64,000 nt of DNA from contig CANLBM010000018.1 in NCBI GenBank assembly GCA_947488845.1, forward strand, positions 1 to 64,000. The letters run 5' to 3'. Below the pieces are notes generated by a model, which worked only from the letters and a program-made list of their open reading frames with translations, made no database searches and was not told the DNA's origin. This document shows, piece by piece, positions 1-7,869 of this stretch (positions within the stretch are counted from its first letter, which is position 1; each line of letters begins with the position of its first letter). This stretch comes from an uncultured Sphingomonadaceae bacterium. GTDB taxonomy: Bacteria; Pseudomonadota; Alphaproteobacteria; Sphingomonadales; Sphingomonadaceae. A program made the translations under genes and the position numbers.

Positions 1-10
1 ATGGTGCGCC
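1..10. repeat. Probable left attachment-site core (attL)
   Basis: ATGGTGCGCC matches the sequence at the tRNA-Arg 3' end (17729-17738) exactly. It is followed at 11-28 by the inverted repeat TTGAAGG-TGTT-CCTTCAA, a plausible recombinase arm. The match begins at the window edge, so the full core length is unknown. Confidence 0.6.
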
Positions 11-162
11 TTGAAGGTGTTCCTTCAAACCAACTATTTGATATCCTAACAGACTGGAACGCTCAACTCCAGCACACATCAATCGCTCAGAACCCCATTC
101 CAGCCAACGAAGATGTGGCTGTTATGGAGATTCAAGAATCTGGTGGGCGTCATGGCAAATGA
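1..162 (+). CDS. Detached C-terminal segment of the serine recombinase (53 codons)
   Basis: An open frame runs from ATG at 1 to TGA at 160-162. It has no visible ribosome-binding site of its own because it starts at the window edge. If the element circularises through the ATGGTGCGCC core, the recombinase frame (codon 505 is the ATG at 17729) continues in frame through this segment, giving a protein of about 557 residues. The stop overlaps the mobC start (ATGGCAAATGA, ATG at 152), which suggests translational coupling of recombinase and mob genes in the circle. In the integrated state it may be silent, or it may be a fragment of a gene extending upstream of the window. Confidence 0.5.
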   Translation: MVRLEGVPSNQLFDILTDWNAQLQHTSIAQNPIPANEDVAVMEIQESGGRHGK

Positions 163-520
163 TCGCCCTACACCCTTCTCTTTACGCCTGACCTTCGAAG
201 AACGGGCAAAGTTAGAACGTGATGCTGCGGGCATGGCACTGGGAGCATATATACGCTCCCGCCTGCTCGATCCTGATCTCGTCGCGCCACGCAAGCGCGG
301 GAAGTTTCCAGTCAAAGACCATCAAGCCCTTGCTCAACTGCTCGGCCTGCTGGGTCAATCACGCCTCGCCAACAACGTCAATCAGCTAGCACGGGCGGCT
401 AATACAGGCAGTCTGCCTGTCACGCCTGACGTTGAATCGGCACTGCTTTCGGCAGTCGGTGATGTCAGCGAGATGCGCCAACTGCTTATACAAGCCCTGA
501 ACATCGAGCCACGACCATGA
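152..520 (+). CDS. mobC: MobC-like relaxosome accessory protein
   Basis: This 122-residue basic protein has the layout of plasmid mobilization protein MobC: an N-terminal segment resembling a ribbon-helix-helix (PFSLRLTFEERAKLERDAAG), then a helical region with LAQLLGLLGQSRLANNVNQL, typical of MobC. MobC proteins bind oriT and help the relaxase open the strands. The ATG at 152 was preferred over one at 113 because GGTGGG precedes it and the conserved fold starts there. Its last four bases overlap the relaxase start (ATGA at 517-520), so the two genes are translationally coupled. Family assignment rests on pattern only. Confidence 0.8.
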   Translation: MANDRPTPFSLRLTFEERAKLERDAAGMALGAYIRSRLLDPDLVAPRKRGKFPVKDHQALAQLLGLLGQSRLANNVNQLARAANTGSLPVTPDVESALLSAVGDVSEMRQLLIQALNIEPRP

Positions 521-1779
521 TCCTCAAGGCTTCCAAACGCAGTGGAGGTGCTCAGCTTGGACAGCATCTGCTCAAGACGGAAGAAAACGAACATGTCGAA
601 ATCCATGAGGTTTCGGGGTTCGTGTCAGATTCCGTTACTGGCGCGATGAATGAGGCCTATGCTCTCGCTCGTGGTACGAAATGCAGGCAATACCTCTTTT
701 CATTGTCGCTCAGCCCTCCTCCGCAGGAATCAGTGCGCCCAGAAGTTTTTGAAAAAGCCCTTGGCGATATTGAGGAACAGTTGGGCTTGAGCGGTCAGCC
801 CCGCGTCATCGTTTTCCATGAAAAGGAAGGTCGCAGGCATTGTCACGCCGTCTGGTCGCGGATCGATGCCCAGACGATGACTGCGAAAGACCTTCCGTTC
901 TTCAAGCTGAAACTCAACAAGATTGCCAAACAGCTCTATCTTGAGAATGGCTGGGATATGCCCAAGGGCTTCACCAGTGCGAGACTGCGTGACCCGCGCA
1001 ATTTCACATTGGACGAATGGCAACAGGCTAAGCGTGCAGGTCTTGACCCACGCGAACTGAAATCAGCCGTTCAGAGCTGTTGGAGACAGGCCGACGGCAG
1101 ACAGGCCTTCGCAGCGGCCTTGGAAGAGCGCGGGCTATTTCTGGCGCGCGGTGATCGGCGCGGATATGTTGCTGTCACGCTGGACGGTGATGTGTTTGCC
1201 ATTTCGCGCATCATTGGCGTGAAGGCAAAGGATGTACAGGCTCGCCTTGGTGATCCTGCCAAACTGCTGTCGGTCGATGAAACACGCCAGAAACTGGCCT
1301 CAGAAATTGCCCCGCGCCTTTCCCGTTACATTGTGGAATCCAAGCGCATTGCCAAACTGGCGATGCAACCCCTGAAAGAGAAGCGCGATGCCTTGAAGGT
1401 TCAGCACAAAGCTGAACGTCAAGCTTCTGATAAACTGCACGCTGAACGCTGGAATGCGGAACAGCGTCTCCGCTCGTCCCGCGTTCGCAAGGGTCTGGCT
1501 GGTGCATGGGACTTTCTGACAGGAAAGTATTTCAGACTGCGCAAGCAGAACGAAATGGAGGTGAAATGGGCGCGTGAGCGCGACAACACCGAACGCCATG
1601 CGCTGATTTCAGGGCAACTAAGCGAACGCCAAACACTGCAAATCCAAATTCGGGAAACACGGCATAGGCAAGCGGAACGCATCCTGTCGCTGTACCGCGA
1701 TTCTGCGAAATTCCAGCGCATACGAGATGGGCGCTCTGCGCCAGCTCCTGCTCGGAATAGAGGGCTGGATTTGGGGTAA
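517..1779 (+). CDS. mobA: Relaxase / mobilization nuclease (MobA/VirD2-like)
   Basis: The 420-residue protein should nick oriT and pilot the transferred strand. The metal-binding histidine motif is visible as HEKEGRRHCHAVWSRID at residues 101-117, followed by a long basic, helical C-terminal half. Where many MOBP relaxases carry the catalytic tyrosine near the N terminus, this protein reads GGAQLGQHLLKTEENEHVE (from residue 10), with His-17 at that place; the ENEHVE stretch is typical of a relaxase group common on alphaproteobacterial elements. It is coupled to mobC by a 4-base overlap. No primase or helicase domain is seen. Confidence 0.85.
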   Translation: MILKASKRSGGAQLGQHLLKTEENEHVEIHEVSGFVSDSVTGAMNEAYALARGTKCRQYLFSLSLSPPPQESVRPEVFEKALGDIEEQLGLSGQPRVIVFHEKEGRRHCHAVWSRIDAQTMTAKDLPFFKLKLNKIAKQLYLENGWDMPKGFTSARLRDPRNFTLDEWQQAKRAGLDPRELKSAVQSCWRQADGRQAFAAALEERGLFLARGDRRGYVAVTLDGDVFAISRIIGVKAKDVQARLGDPAKLLSVDETRQKLASEIAPRLSRYIVESKRIAKLAMQPLKEKRDALKVQHKAERQASDKLHAERWNAEQRLRSSRVRKGLAGAWDFLTGKYFRLRKQNEMEVKWARERDNTERHALISGQLSERQTLQIQIRETRHRQAERILSLYRDSAKFQRIRDGRSAPAPARNRGLDLG

Positions 1780-1801
1780 ATCGTTGCCGTTTGAGTTGGC
1801 G

Positions 1802-2110
1802 TTAAAATAACGCCAACTGCTGGAAACCCGCTTTGCAATCGATCCAAGCTGCTGACTTGGACTCATGTGCCAGCCATGCCTCAACGTAGTTTTCTGGTCC
1901 GCCGTGCTGATCCAGCTCCTGCGCGTGTATGAAATGCGAACGATAGCCAGTTTCTGTCATCGGCAATGGGTGCCTTTCTGGCCCGATAGAGCAAATCTCA
2001 AGATGCCCCATGCTTGTTTCGTCATCAAAATCTAACCAGTGTCTAGCCCACCGAATTTCGATATCGATACCGTCCCATTTTAGCTGATACGTTTCATAGT
2101 CTTTGTTCAT
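1802..2110 (-). CDS. Conserved hypothetical protein of mobile elements
   Basis: A 102-residue acidic protein beginning MNKDYETYQLKWDGIDIEI. The ATG at 2110 was chosen over one at 2212 because a strong ribosome-binding site (GAAGAGGAG) lies just upstream of it. It contains HLEICSIGPERHPLPMTETGYRSHF, a phrase I associate with small unannotated proteins of alphaproteobacterial conjugative elements; no function is known to me. It is convergent with the relaxase gene and lies about 90 bases downstream of a repeat (2199-2260) also found upstream of ardA, so the two may be co-regulated. Confidence 0.65.
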   Translation of the reverse strand: MNKDYETYQLKWDGIDIEIRWARHWLDFDDETSMGHLEICSIGPERHPLPMTETGYRSHFIHAQELDQHGGPENYVEAWLAHESKSAAWIDCKAGFQQLALF

Positions 2111-2198
2111 GCCGTTTCTCCTCTTCAAGTTCGTGTGTTGAACAGGAGTGAAAAAGACCGGATATTTGAGGTGATTGGTCACGCTTTTGCAAAAAGCG

Positions 2199-2260
2199 GA
2201 AACGGACAACACGGATGACAGCTCTGCTGGAATTGGTGCGGGCAGTCGGTTGACCTGAAC
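2199..2260 (-). repeat. Diverged upstream repeat, copy A
   Basis: This stretch aligns, with one gap, to 3306-3367; the best-conserved part on the plus strand is GAAACGG-CAACACGG, then GCTG-AA-TGG-GCGGGCA and GTTGAC. Each copy lies 80-90 bases upstream of a minus-strand start codon (2110 and 3224), as expected of a shared promoter or operator. The surrounding 2111-2526 gap otherwise holds a small hairpin (CCACT/AGTGG near 2392-2409) and no convincing gene. Confidence 0.5.
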
Positions 2261-2526
2261 CGTGTTCGGTCAATCTCCACGTTCAATTATTCACACAGAT
2301 TTGATGATGTTCATCGGCAATGCCTTGCATGAAACCTCTGCTTGCGCTGGCGAGCGATATGCGCCTTTCGGCTGGCGGGGTGTAGCCACTGAAAATTTAG
2401 TGGATCAAGTTGGTCACTGCTTCTCTGGTCGTTGCGCCTCTGGCGAGTGATACCCAATCTACACTGGCTTTACCTCTAGTACGAAAGGCCGCGTCCATCG
2501 CGGTCTCCAAAACAAGGAGGTAAGTC

Positions 2527-2700
2527 ATGCAAAATCAATTCAATGCCGCTTCGCTGGCAAAACTGTCAAAATCAGAACTGTTATCGCTACGCGTAGGCTT
2601 GACCGCGCAATTCCATGCTGCGGTATCACAGGAAGAGCGAGCGCAATTACAATCATCGATAGAGGCTATCGACAATGCCTTGGCTCATGTTCATCCATAA
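2527..2700 (+). CDS. Small hypothetical protein (57 residues)
   Basis: This short frame has an excellent ribosome-binding site (AAGGAGG at 2514-2520, seven bases before ATG). The product starts MQNQFNAASLAKLSKSELL and has a helical, glutamine-rich body ending in ALAHVHP. A small hairpin (CCGCG-TCCAT-CGCGG) lies in the leader, just before the ribosome-binding site. It has no signal peptide or membrane segment. It is convergent with ardA. Function unknown; it could be a regulator or small accessory protein of the element. Confidence 0.6.
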   Translation: MQNQFNAASLAKLSKSELLSLRVGLTAQFHAAVSQEERAQLQSSIEAIDNALAHVHP

Positions 2701-2726
2701 ATATGGCATGATGTAAGGTGCGGGAA

Positions 2727-3224
2727 TTACCCGCACCTGTAGACATATCGTGTGCCAGCAATCTCGGTTTCGGAATAATCCATTCCCAGATCACGGGCGA
2801 TTAAATCTATATCGAGATAGAAGCGCAGTTTCTCGGGAATTTCTCCAAACAGACCTTCATCGACGAATTGCTCGGCCAGCTCCTTGAGCGAGTCCAGCTC
2901 ATAGATATCGATATCAAGATCATCAGGTTCGTAATCGGTGGCGTAGCCGCTTTCGGCAACGGCGATGATATAGCGGGTTTTTTGGTCATCATCCCACTGA
3001 TCGACAATATCGAAGAAGCGGTTCAGATTGGCTTGGCTCACACCAAGGGCCGACGCCAACGAGCAATCGATATGCTCGCCATCTATGAACTGAATTTCGA
3101 ACTCTTCGACAGGCTCGCCGTAGTCGTTCTTGAGAGCGGAAGCCTTGGCGCAATATTGCTCGATGCTGTCAAAATAGAAGCCGCAAGCGCTTATGTCGTA
3201 TGGTTGTGCAAATAATGTTGTCAT
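2727..3224 (-). CDS. ardA: Antirestriction protein ArdA
   Basis: ArdA is a DNA-mimic protein that inhibits type I restriction enzymes as a mobile element enters a new host. The 165-residue product is strongly acidic (runs such as YEPDDLDIDIYELDS) as DNA mimics are, and has the family phrases near the start (YDISACGFYFDS) and end (IPEKLRFYLDIDLIARDLG, then YVYRC). AAAGGAG precedes the ATG at a good distance. It lies next to the restriction cassette of the same element; because ArdA acts on type I enzymes, it should not block the type III-like genes beside it. Confidence 0.85.
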   Translation of the reverse strand: MTTLFAQPYDISACGFYFDSIEQYCAKASALKNDYGEPVEEFEIQFIDGEHIDCSLASALGVSQANLNRFFDIVDQWDDDQKTRYIIAVAESGYATDYEPDDLDIDIYELDSLKELAEQFVDEGLFGEIPEKLRFYLDIDLIARDLGMDYSETEIAGTRYVYRCG

Positions 3225-3305
3225 GTCCTGTCTCCTTTCGCTGTTTCCTTGAAGGACGCGAAAAGATCAGGCTGGGGTCATAAGTCGGCTCGTCAGCCGT
3301 CAGGC

Positions 3306-3367
3306 GAAACGGGCAACACGGGTGGAAGCGTTAGCTGAAACTGGCGCGGGCAACCCGTTGACGGGAC
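3306..3367 (-). repeat. Diverged upstream repeat, copy B (before ardA)
   Basis: This is the partner of 2199-2260 and lies 82 bases upstream of the ardA start. Conserved words on the plus strand include GAAACGGGCAACACGG and GCGCGGGCAACCCGTTGAC. The whole 3225-3429 gap between ardA and the res gene end has no coding sequence. Confidence 0.5.
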
Positions 3368-3429
3368 GATGATCTCAGCCATTGTAGCGGAAATTTGAAA
3401 GGGAACGGCGAAAGGAGCTGACAACTCAA

Positions 3430-6117
3430 TTAGCCCCTACGATATGCCGCAATAAGCCCTGCTAGAGTAGAGCTTTCTTTAATTTCGTTATGCGGAATCA
3501 ATGCGTAACACCAAGTTTTTCCGCCATTCTCGTTGGCGTGGGTATTCGCATATTCCACCCATTCAGAGGCAGCTCGTGCTTTGGCAAGAACGACCTCATC
3601 GGTCATTTCATTTTTGGCTTTTACCTCAACGATCATTTTCTCTATGTCGGTTTCAACCACAAAATCGGGTTCATAACCCTTACCGGCCAGATATTCGATT
3701 TGGAACTGTTTGGCTCCCGGCTTCATCCATCGAATAACACTCGTTTCATGGTCTGAATCAACGATCACGGCGAAACGCCGTTCGTCATCGGAATCGAACT
3801 TCTGAAATGGATAGCAACATTTCTGAAAGCCCATGAAAACGTGCTTCTTTGTATCACCGAGAGGCATTGCTGGACGCTTGAAGTCTTTTACCTTCGACGG
3901 ATCAGAGACGTTGAATGCTTGTGGTTTGAGTAGCTGAAAGCCACGAGAGATTGTGGCACGATAATCTGTGGGGGTTTCCCAATAATGGCTTTTCATCTGC
4001 TCAAAGATGAACCGAGATAATTCTTTGCCATGAACAAGGCAGACATTTTCTACGTCATCAGGGGTGCTTAGGTATGCGCGAATGCGGCCGAGCATTTGCC
4101 CTGCGAGCTTATAGAGAAGGTCTGACTGGCTGTCGTAATCCACCTGATCGAACTCAATAAGATGACGCACGATATAGTTTTCCATGACATCTTCGCCTGC
4201 CCCTTCAAAGGAACGTGCTAGGAAAGTCCGTGCGTCCGTCCGCATGTTGCTAATCATAATTTCGTCGGAAATTGGTTGTTTGGAAATTGCTTCCAATCCA
4301 TCCAGATCAAAATCCTTGTAGCCAAACGTCACTTCTCGGGTGGGGATGACAACAATTTCAGGAATTTCGATAGTCAATTCAACTATTTTGGTCGTTACGA
4401 CCTCCACAATTTTTTCGATATCAGGCCCGCCAACGACCCCTTCAAATTCACTCTGCGCAGGTTTCAATGCCTCTTTTACTGACGCGACAATTTCCTTTCG
4501 AACCTCAGGCTCGTTCAACTGCGTGACTCCACGCTTTAATTTGCGCTCATATTGATGTTGGATAAGTTCGAGAGTGACTTGCGCCGCTTGTTGCTCCTGT
4601 GCGGTCTCAAATATGTACTGGCTTGGCTTGGAATCCGATACGCTAGGCATACCAGAATGAGCGCCGGTCAGAATGCTATCCAGTACGGTTGGCGATTCCA
4701 ACACCTCTGCACCTTTGCTGGAAACATCGGCATCGTCGCCGATTATAATCTTCTTGATAGCAAATGGTGAATCATCTTCGCGAGCACGGCGGATCACCTC
4801 ATCAAAACGATCATGGGCAACAACGGTGAGCGTATCCACTGCTTCAACGCCTGTGCGCTTTCCGTATGGCAAGCGCAAACCGCGCCCGAGCGTTTGCTCT
4901 GTTAAAATCTCGGAAGCCGAAGCGCGCAAAGGAACAATCGTGTAGAGATTGTTTACGTCCCAGCCTTCTTTCAGCTTGTTTACATGAATGACGATATCGG
5001 TCTGGGCGTCATGCTCCAACGCCACGAGCCGCTGAGTGGCTTCATCATTCTCTTCGCCCTTAAGCGCGGAATGCACCTCAATGACCTTGCCCTTGTAGCG
5101 TCCGCCAAAAAACTCGTCGCTCTCGATTTGCTCACGCAGAGCTTTCGCATGGGTAGTGTCTTTTGCAACCACAAGCATAAAAGGATGGACTTTGTGCTTG
5201 CCGCTTTCACGGGCATAAATATCCAATTCGACCTTCACATGCTCATGGTAGTGAATGCCATCTTCCAACTTGATCTGTTCAAGCTGTTCCGATGTGACGG
5301 ATGATGGATCAAAATTCGCTCGTGTTGCAACGGCGGGTTCTTTGACAAAACCATCGTCCATTGCGTTTCCAAGGCCATAATCAACAATGACGTTTTTGAA
5401 ATCCTGCGAGCTAGCTCCAACTGTTTTCGGCGTTGCAGTCAGCTCCAGCCCCAAAATAGGACTTAGTTCTGCGACCGCCTTCATGCCTGCCTTGGCACGA
5501 TAGCGGTGCGCTTCATCCATCATCAAAACGAGATCGGGCAGTCCCGCAAGATAGTCGAAGTAAGATTCTCCGATATATTCGTTAAGCTTTTTAATGCGGC
5601 CCTTGTCTTTGTTGATTTTATCAACATTGAAAATGTTGATGACAAGAGTGTCGCCGAAAAGGTCGCTCCCCTGCACTCCACGCCCATTATCCCAGTTGTC
5701 TCCTGTCACTAAAAGAGGTGGGTTAAGTGCAAATTCTGCAATTCCCTTGAACACATATTTTGATGTTCCGGGGGTGAAGTCTTGAATGAGTTTTTCGTAA
5801 ATTGTGGTGTTGGGTGCGAGCACGAAAAAATGGCGTGAGCGACCAGTTAAAAATAGGAATGCTGCAAACGCACCCATAAGACGAGTTTTGCCAACGCCCG
5901 TTGCAAGCGCGAAGCACAATGACGGAAAGTCGCGTTCGAAATCTGTAACACTGGGATAAGCAGCTTTGATTGTTTCAAGCGCCATATTTGGATCAGCGTT
6001 CTTTGAAAGTTCGATCTGCAAAACGACATTAGCCAGAGTAGCGAGAGATTGTTCCTGAGGCGCACGTAGAGAGAGCCGCTGGCTTATCTGGCGCAGAATT
6101 TTTCCATCATTTGCCAT
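3430..6117 (-). CDS. res: Type III restriction enzyme subunit Res (helicase plus nuclease)
   Basis: The 895-residue protein is a superfamily 2 DNA translocase fused to an endonuclease. Visible motifs are Walker A ATGVGKT (residues 72-78), DEAH (201-204), LTATP (226-230) and QTLGRGLRLP (408-417). At the C terminus there is a PD-(D/E)xK type nuclease signature: PD at 817-818 and EVK at 831-833. It should cut DNA when the partner methyltransferase finds unmodified sites. GGAAGGAA in the end of the mod gene provides its ribosome-binding site, and the mod stop codon is three bases upstream, so the two are one transcript. Length and motif order fit Res subunits. Confidence 0.88.
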   Translation of the reverse strand: MANDGKILRQISQRLSLRAPQEQSLATLANVVLQIELSKNADPNMALETIKAAYPSVTDFERDFPSLCFALATGVGKTRLMGAFAAFLFLTGRSRHFFVLAPNTTIYEKLIQDFTPGTSKYVFKGIAEFALNPPLLVTGDNWDNGRGVQGSDLFGDTLVINIFNVDKINKDKGRIKKLNEYIGESYFDYLAGLPDLVLMMDEAHRYRAKAGMKAVAELSPILGLELTATPKTVGASSQDFKNVIVDYGLGNAMDDGFVKEPAVATRANFDPSSVTSEQLEQIKLEDGIHYHEHVKVELDIYARESGKHKVHPFMLVVAKDTTHAKALREQIESDEFFGGRYKGKVIEVHSALKGEENDEATQRLVALEHDAQTDIVIHVNKLKEGWDVNNLYTIVPLRASASEILTEQTLGRGLRLPYGKRTGVEAVDTLTVVAHDRFDEVIRRAREDDSPFAIKKIIIGDDADVSSKGAEVLESPTVLDSILTGAHSGMPSVSDSKPSQYIFETAQEQQAAQVTLELIQHQYERKLKRGVTQLNEPEVRKEIVASVKEALKPAQSEFEGVVGGPDIEKIVEVVTTKIVELTIEIPEIVVIPTREVTFGYKDFDLDGLEAISKQPISDEIMISNMRTDARTFLARSFEGAGEDVMENYIVRHLIEFDQVDYDSQSDLLYKLAGQMLGRIRAYLSTPDDVENVCLVHGKELSRFIFEQMKSHYWETPTDYRATISRGFQLLKPQAFNVSDPSKVKDFKRPAMPLGDTKKHVFMGFQKCCYPFQKFDSDDERRFAVIVDSDHETSVIRWMKPGAKQFQIEYLAGKGYEPDFVVETDIEKMIVEVKAKNEMTDEVVLAKARAASEWVEYANTHANENGGKTWCYALIPHNEIKESSTLAGLIAAYRRG

Positions 6118-6120
6118 TGG

Positions 6121-7869
6121 CTATTCCTTCCCTTCGCCAAAGAGAGGAAGGTCTCTTTTCATTTCTTCGTTTTCAATTTCCTCGTCACTTTTGGCCATAG
6201 GCAAATTAGCGACATTCAAGCTGTAATCATCCCGCCCCCATTCGCACTTGGTAAGCACCGCATGAGGGATTTTTTTGATCGTCAGATTATCGAATGCATC
6301 CGCGTCGGCGTTGAATGCCTTGCAACAAACGAGCAGACTTCGATCCGGCCCAACGTCATCCGATAGCTTTCTGAGTGCAGCGTGGGTCATGGATGCTGTG
6401 GTGACAAATATAAAATCGGTTTCTGTGGAATGCCCATGTCGCCAATATTCGTTTTCATCCTGCGAAGGGTCGTAAGCGAACCCCATATTTTTGCAGAGAG
6501 CCTCAGCCAACATGGCGGCGTTATACTCCTTGGATATCACCCAATTTCCGTATCTGTCTTTTTCAAGCAGAGACGGAGCAAGCCGGTAATAGCGAAAACC
6601 TCCACCGCCTTTCCAATCCACAGATTTGGTGACTCCTCGTTGATCTTTGCCATCAACTACATTCAGTAAACGAGGAGCAATATGAGTTTCTGCCTGCTCA
6701 CCAATTTCGATTGTAATCCATTTCCGTCCCATTTTCTGGGCGACTGCGGCTGTAGTTCCTGAGCCTCCAAATGAATCCAGTACAATCTCACCTTGATTAC
6801 TGAAATGCTTCAATATTATTTCGAGAAGTGCCTCTGGCTTTTTCCCACTTCTAAAGTCCGCATCACCCTCTAATCGGCAATTTCCAAACGCCCCAGCTAG
6901 ATCATAATAATTTTCTATCGGGGATGTCTTCACGGCATCTCGGTCGTTCAATTGCGACATAGGAACGCCCTGATAATACTTCCCCTTTGTTGCGCCTACC
7001 TTCTTTGGCCCAGTAAACCATCTGAAATCAAATTTATCGTCTCCGATACCAAAAACCTTATATATTACGCCGTAGCCATCCTCCTCATATCTCCCATTTA
7101 GATTGTCCCTAAAAAACCTACCTGAAGAATTGCCGTCAAGTATACTCCCTGTAGCCCATATTTCTTTTCTTCCATCCTCTGATCCCTCCCCCTTAACAAT
7201 TTCATATTCATCCTTATCAAAAACAACAACTTTCTTCCCGCCAAGTGTCAACTCTCTCCCAGAGCCTTTTTCATGTATATAAAAATTGAACTTATCGAAT
7301 GACGATTTTTTTGTATTTAAATTTGGATAACCACCGTACTCTTTTCTGTAAACATGAACCATTTCCACCTGTTTGTGAAAATTCATATCTTGTTTAAGCG
7401 TTTTGTCAGCGTATCGAACTTGAACATAAAGTGTTGTTAGATAGTTTTCTCTCCCAAACACTTCGTCCATCAATACTTTTAGGTAGTGCCCCTCGGAATC
7501 GTCGATGTGACAACAAATGAATCCATCTTTTGAGAGCAATCTCTGTAGTATTTCAAGGCGATCTCTCATCAAGGAGAGCCAAACCGAATGCTCCACGCCA
7601 TCATCGTAATGTTCGAATGCGCTGCCCGTATTATATGGAGGGTCGATATAGATGCACTTTATTGTCCCCGCATACTCCTGCTCTATTGCTTTGAGCGCTA
7701 GTAGGTTATCGCCGTGGATCAAAATATTATCGAAAATGTCGTCGTCAGATCGGCGTTCATTAGCATGGTAGGATAGCTCGGGGTCTTCGATCAAAATGCG
7801 CGGTTCCAGCTTTGGACGCTCTTCCTTGCCAATCCAAGTTAGCTCCAATTTTTGCTTTTTCCTGCTCAT
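6121..7869 (-). CDS. mod: Type III-like adenine-specific DNA methyltransferase Mod
   Basis: The 582-residue protein has beta-class methyltransferase order: the catalytic DPPY motif (residues 76-79, in YIDPPYNTGSAF) precedes the S-adenosylmethionine-binding DSFGGSGTT (365-373). It should methylate adenine at the recognition site and guide the Res subunit. The ATG at 7869 was chosen because it overlaps the stop of the upstream ATPase gene as ATGA; an earlier ATG at 7884 has no ribosome-binding site. The centre of the gene (about 6900-7550, residues 110-320) is clearly richer in A+T than its ends and should be the target-recognition region, which is often exchanged between systems. Confidence 0.88.
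   Translation of the reverse strand: MSRKKQKLELTWIGKEERPKLEPRILIEDPELSYHANERRSDDDIFDNILIHGDNLLALKAIEQEYAGTIKCIYIDPPYNTGSAFEHYDDGVEHSVWLSLMRDRLEILQRLLSKDGFICCHIDDSEGHYLKVLMDEVFGRENYLTTLYVQVRYADKTLKQDMNFHKQVEMVHVYRKEYGGYPNLNTKKSSFDKFNFYIHEKGSGRELTLGGKKVVVFDKDEYEIVKGEGSEDGRKEIWATGSILDGNSSGRFFRDNLNGRYEEDGYGVIYKVFGIGDDKFDFRWFTGPKKVGATKGKYYQGVPMSQLNDRDAVKTSPIENYYDLAGAFGNCRLEGDADFRSGKKPEALLEIILKHFSNQGEIVLDSFGGSGTTAAVAQKMGRKWITIEIGEQAETHIAPRLLNVVDGKDQRGVTKSVDWKGGGGFRYYRLAPSLLEKDRYGNWVISKEYNAAMLAEALCKNMGFAYDPSQDENEYWRHGHSTETDFIFVTTASMTHAALRKLSDDVGPDRSLLVCCKAFNADADAFDNLTIKKIPHAVLTKCEWGRDDYSLNVANLPMAKSDEEIENEEMKRDLPLFGEGKE

Noticed and set aside
42..48. Nick-like word TATCCTA near mobC as oriT
   Set aside because: Lacks the G before the cleavage site and correct spacing to an inverted repeat; the 11220 site is better, though location near mobC keeps it as a fallback.
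2262..2450. 62-codon plus-strand frame between the 102-residue gene and the small gene
   Set aside because: Starts at GTG without a ribosome-binding site, has unlikely composition and overlaps the repeat end region.
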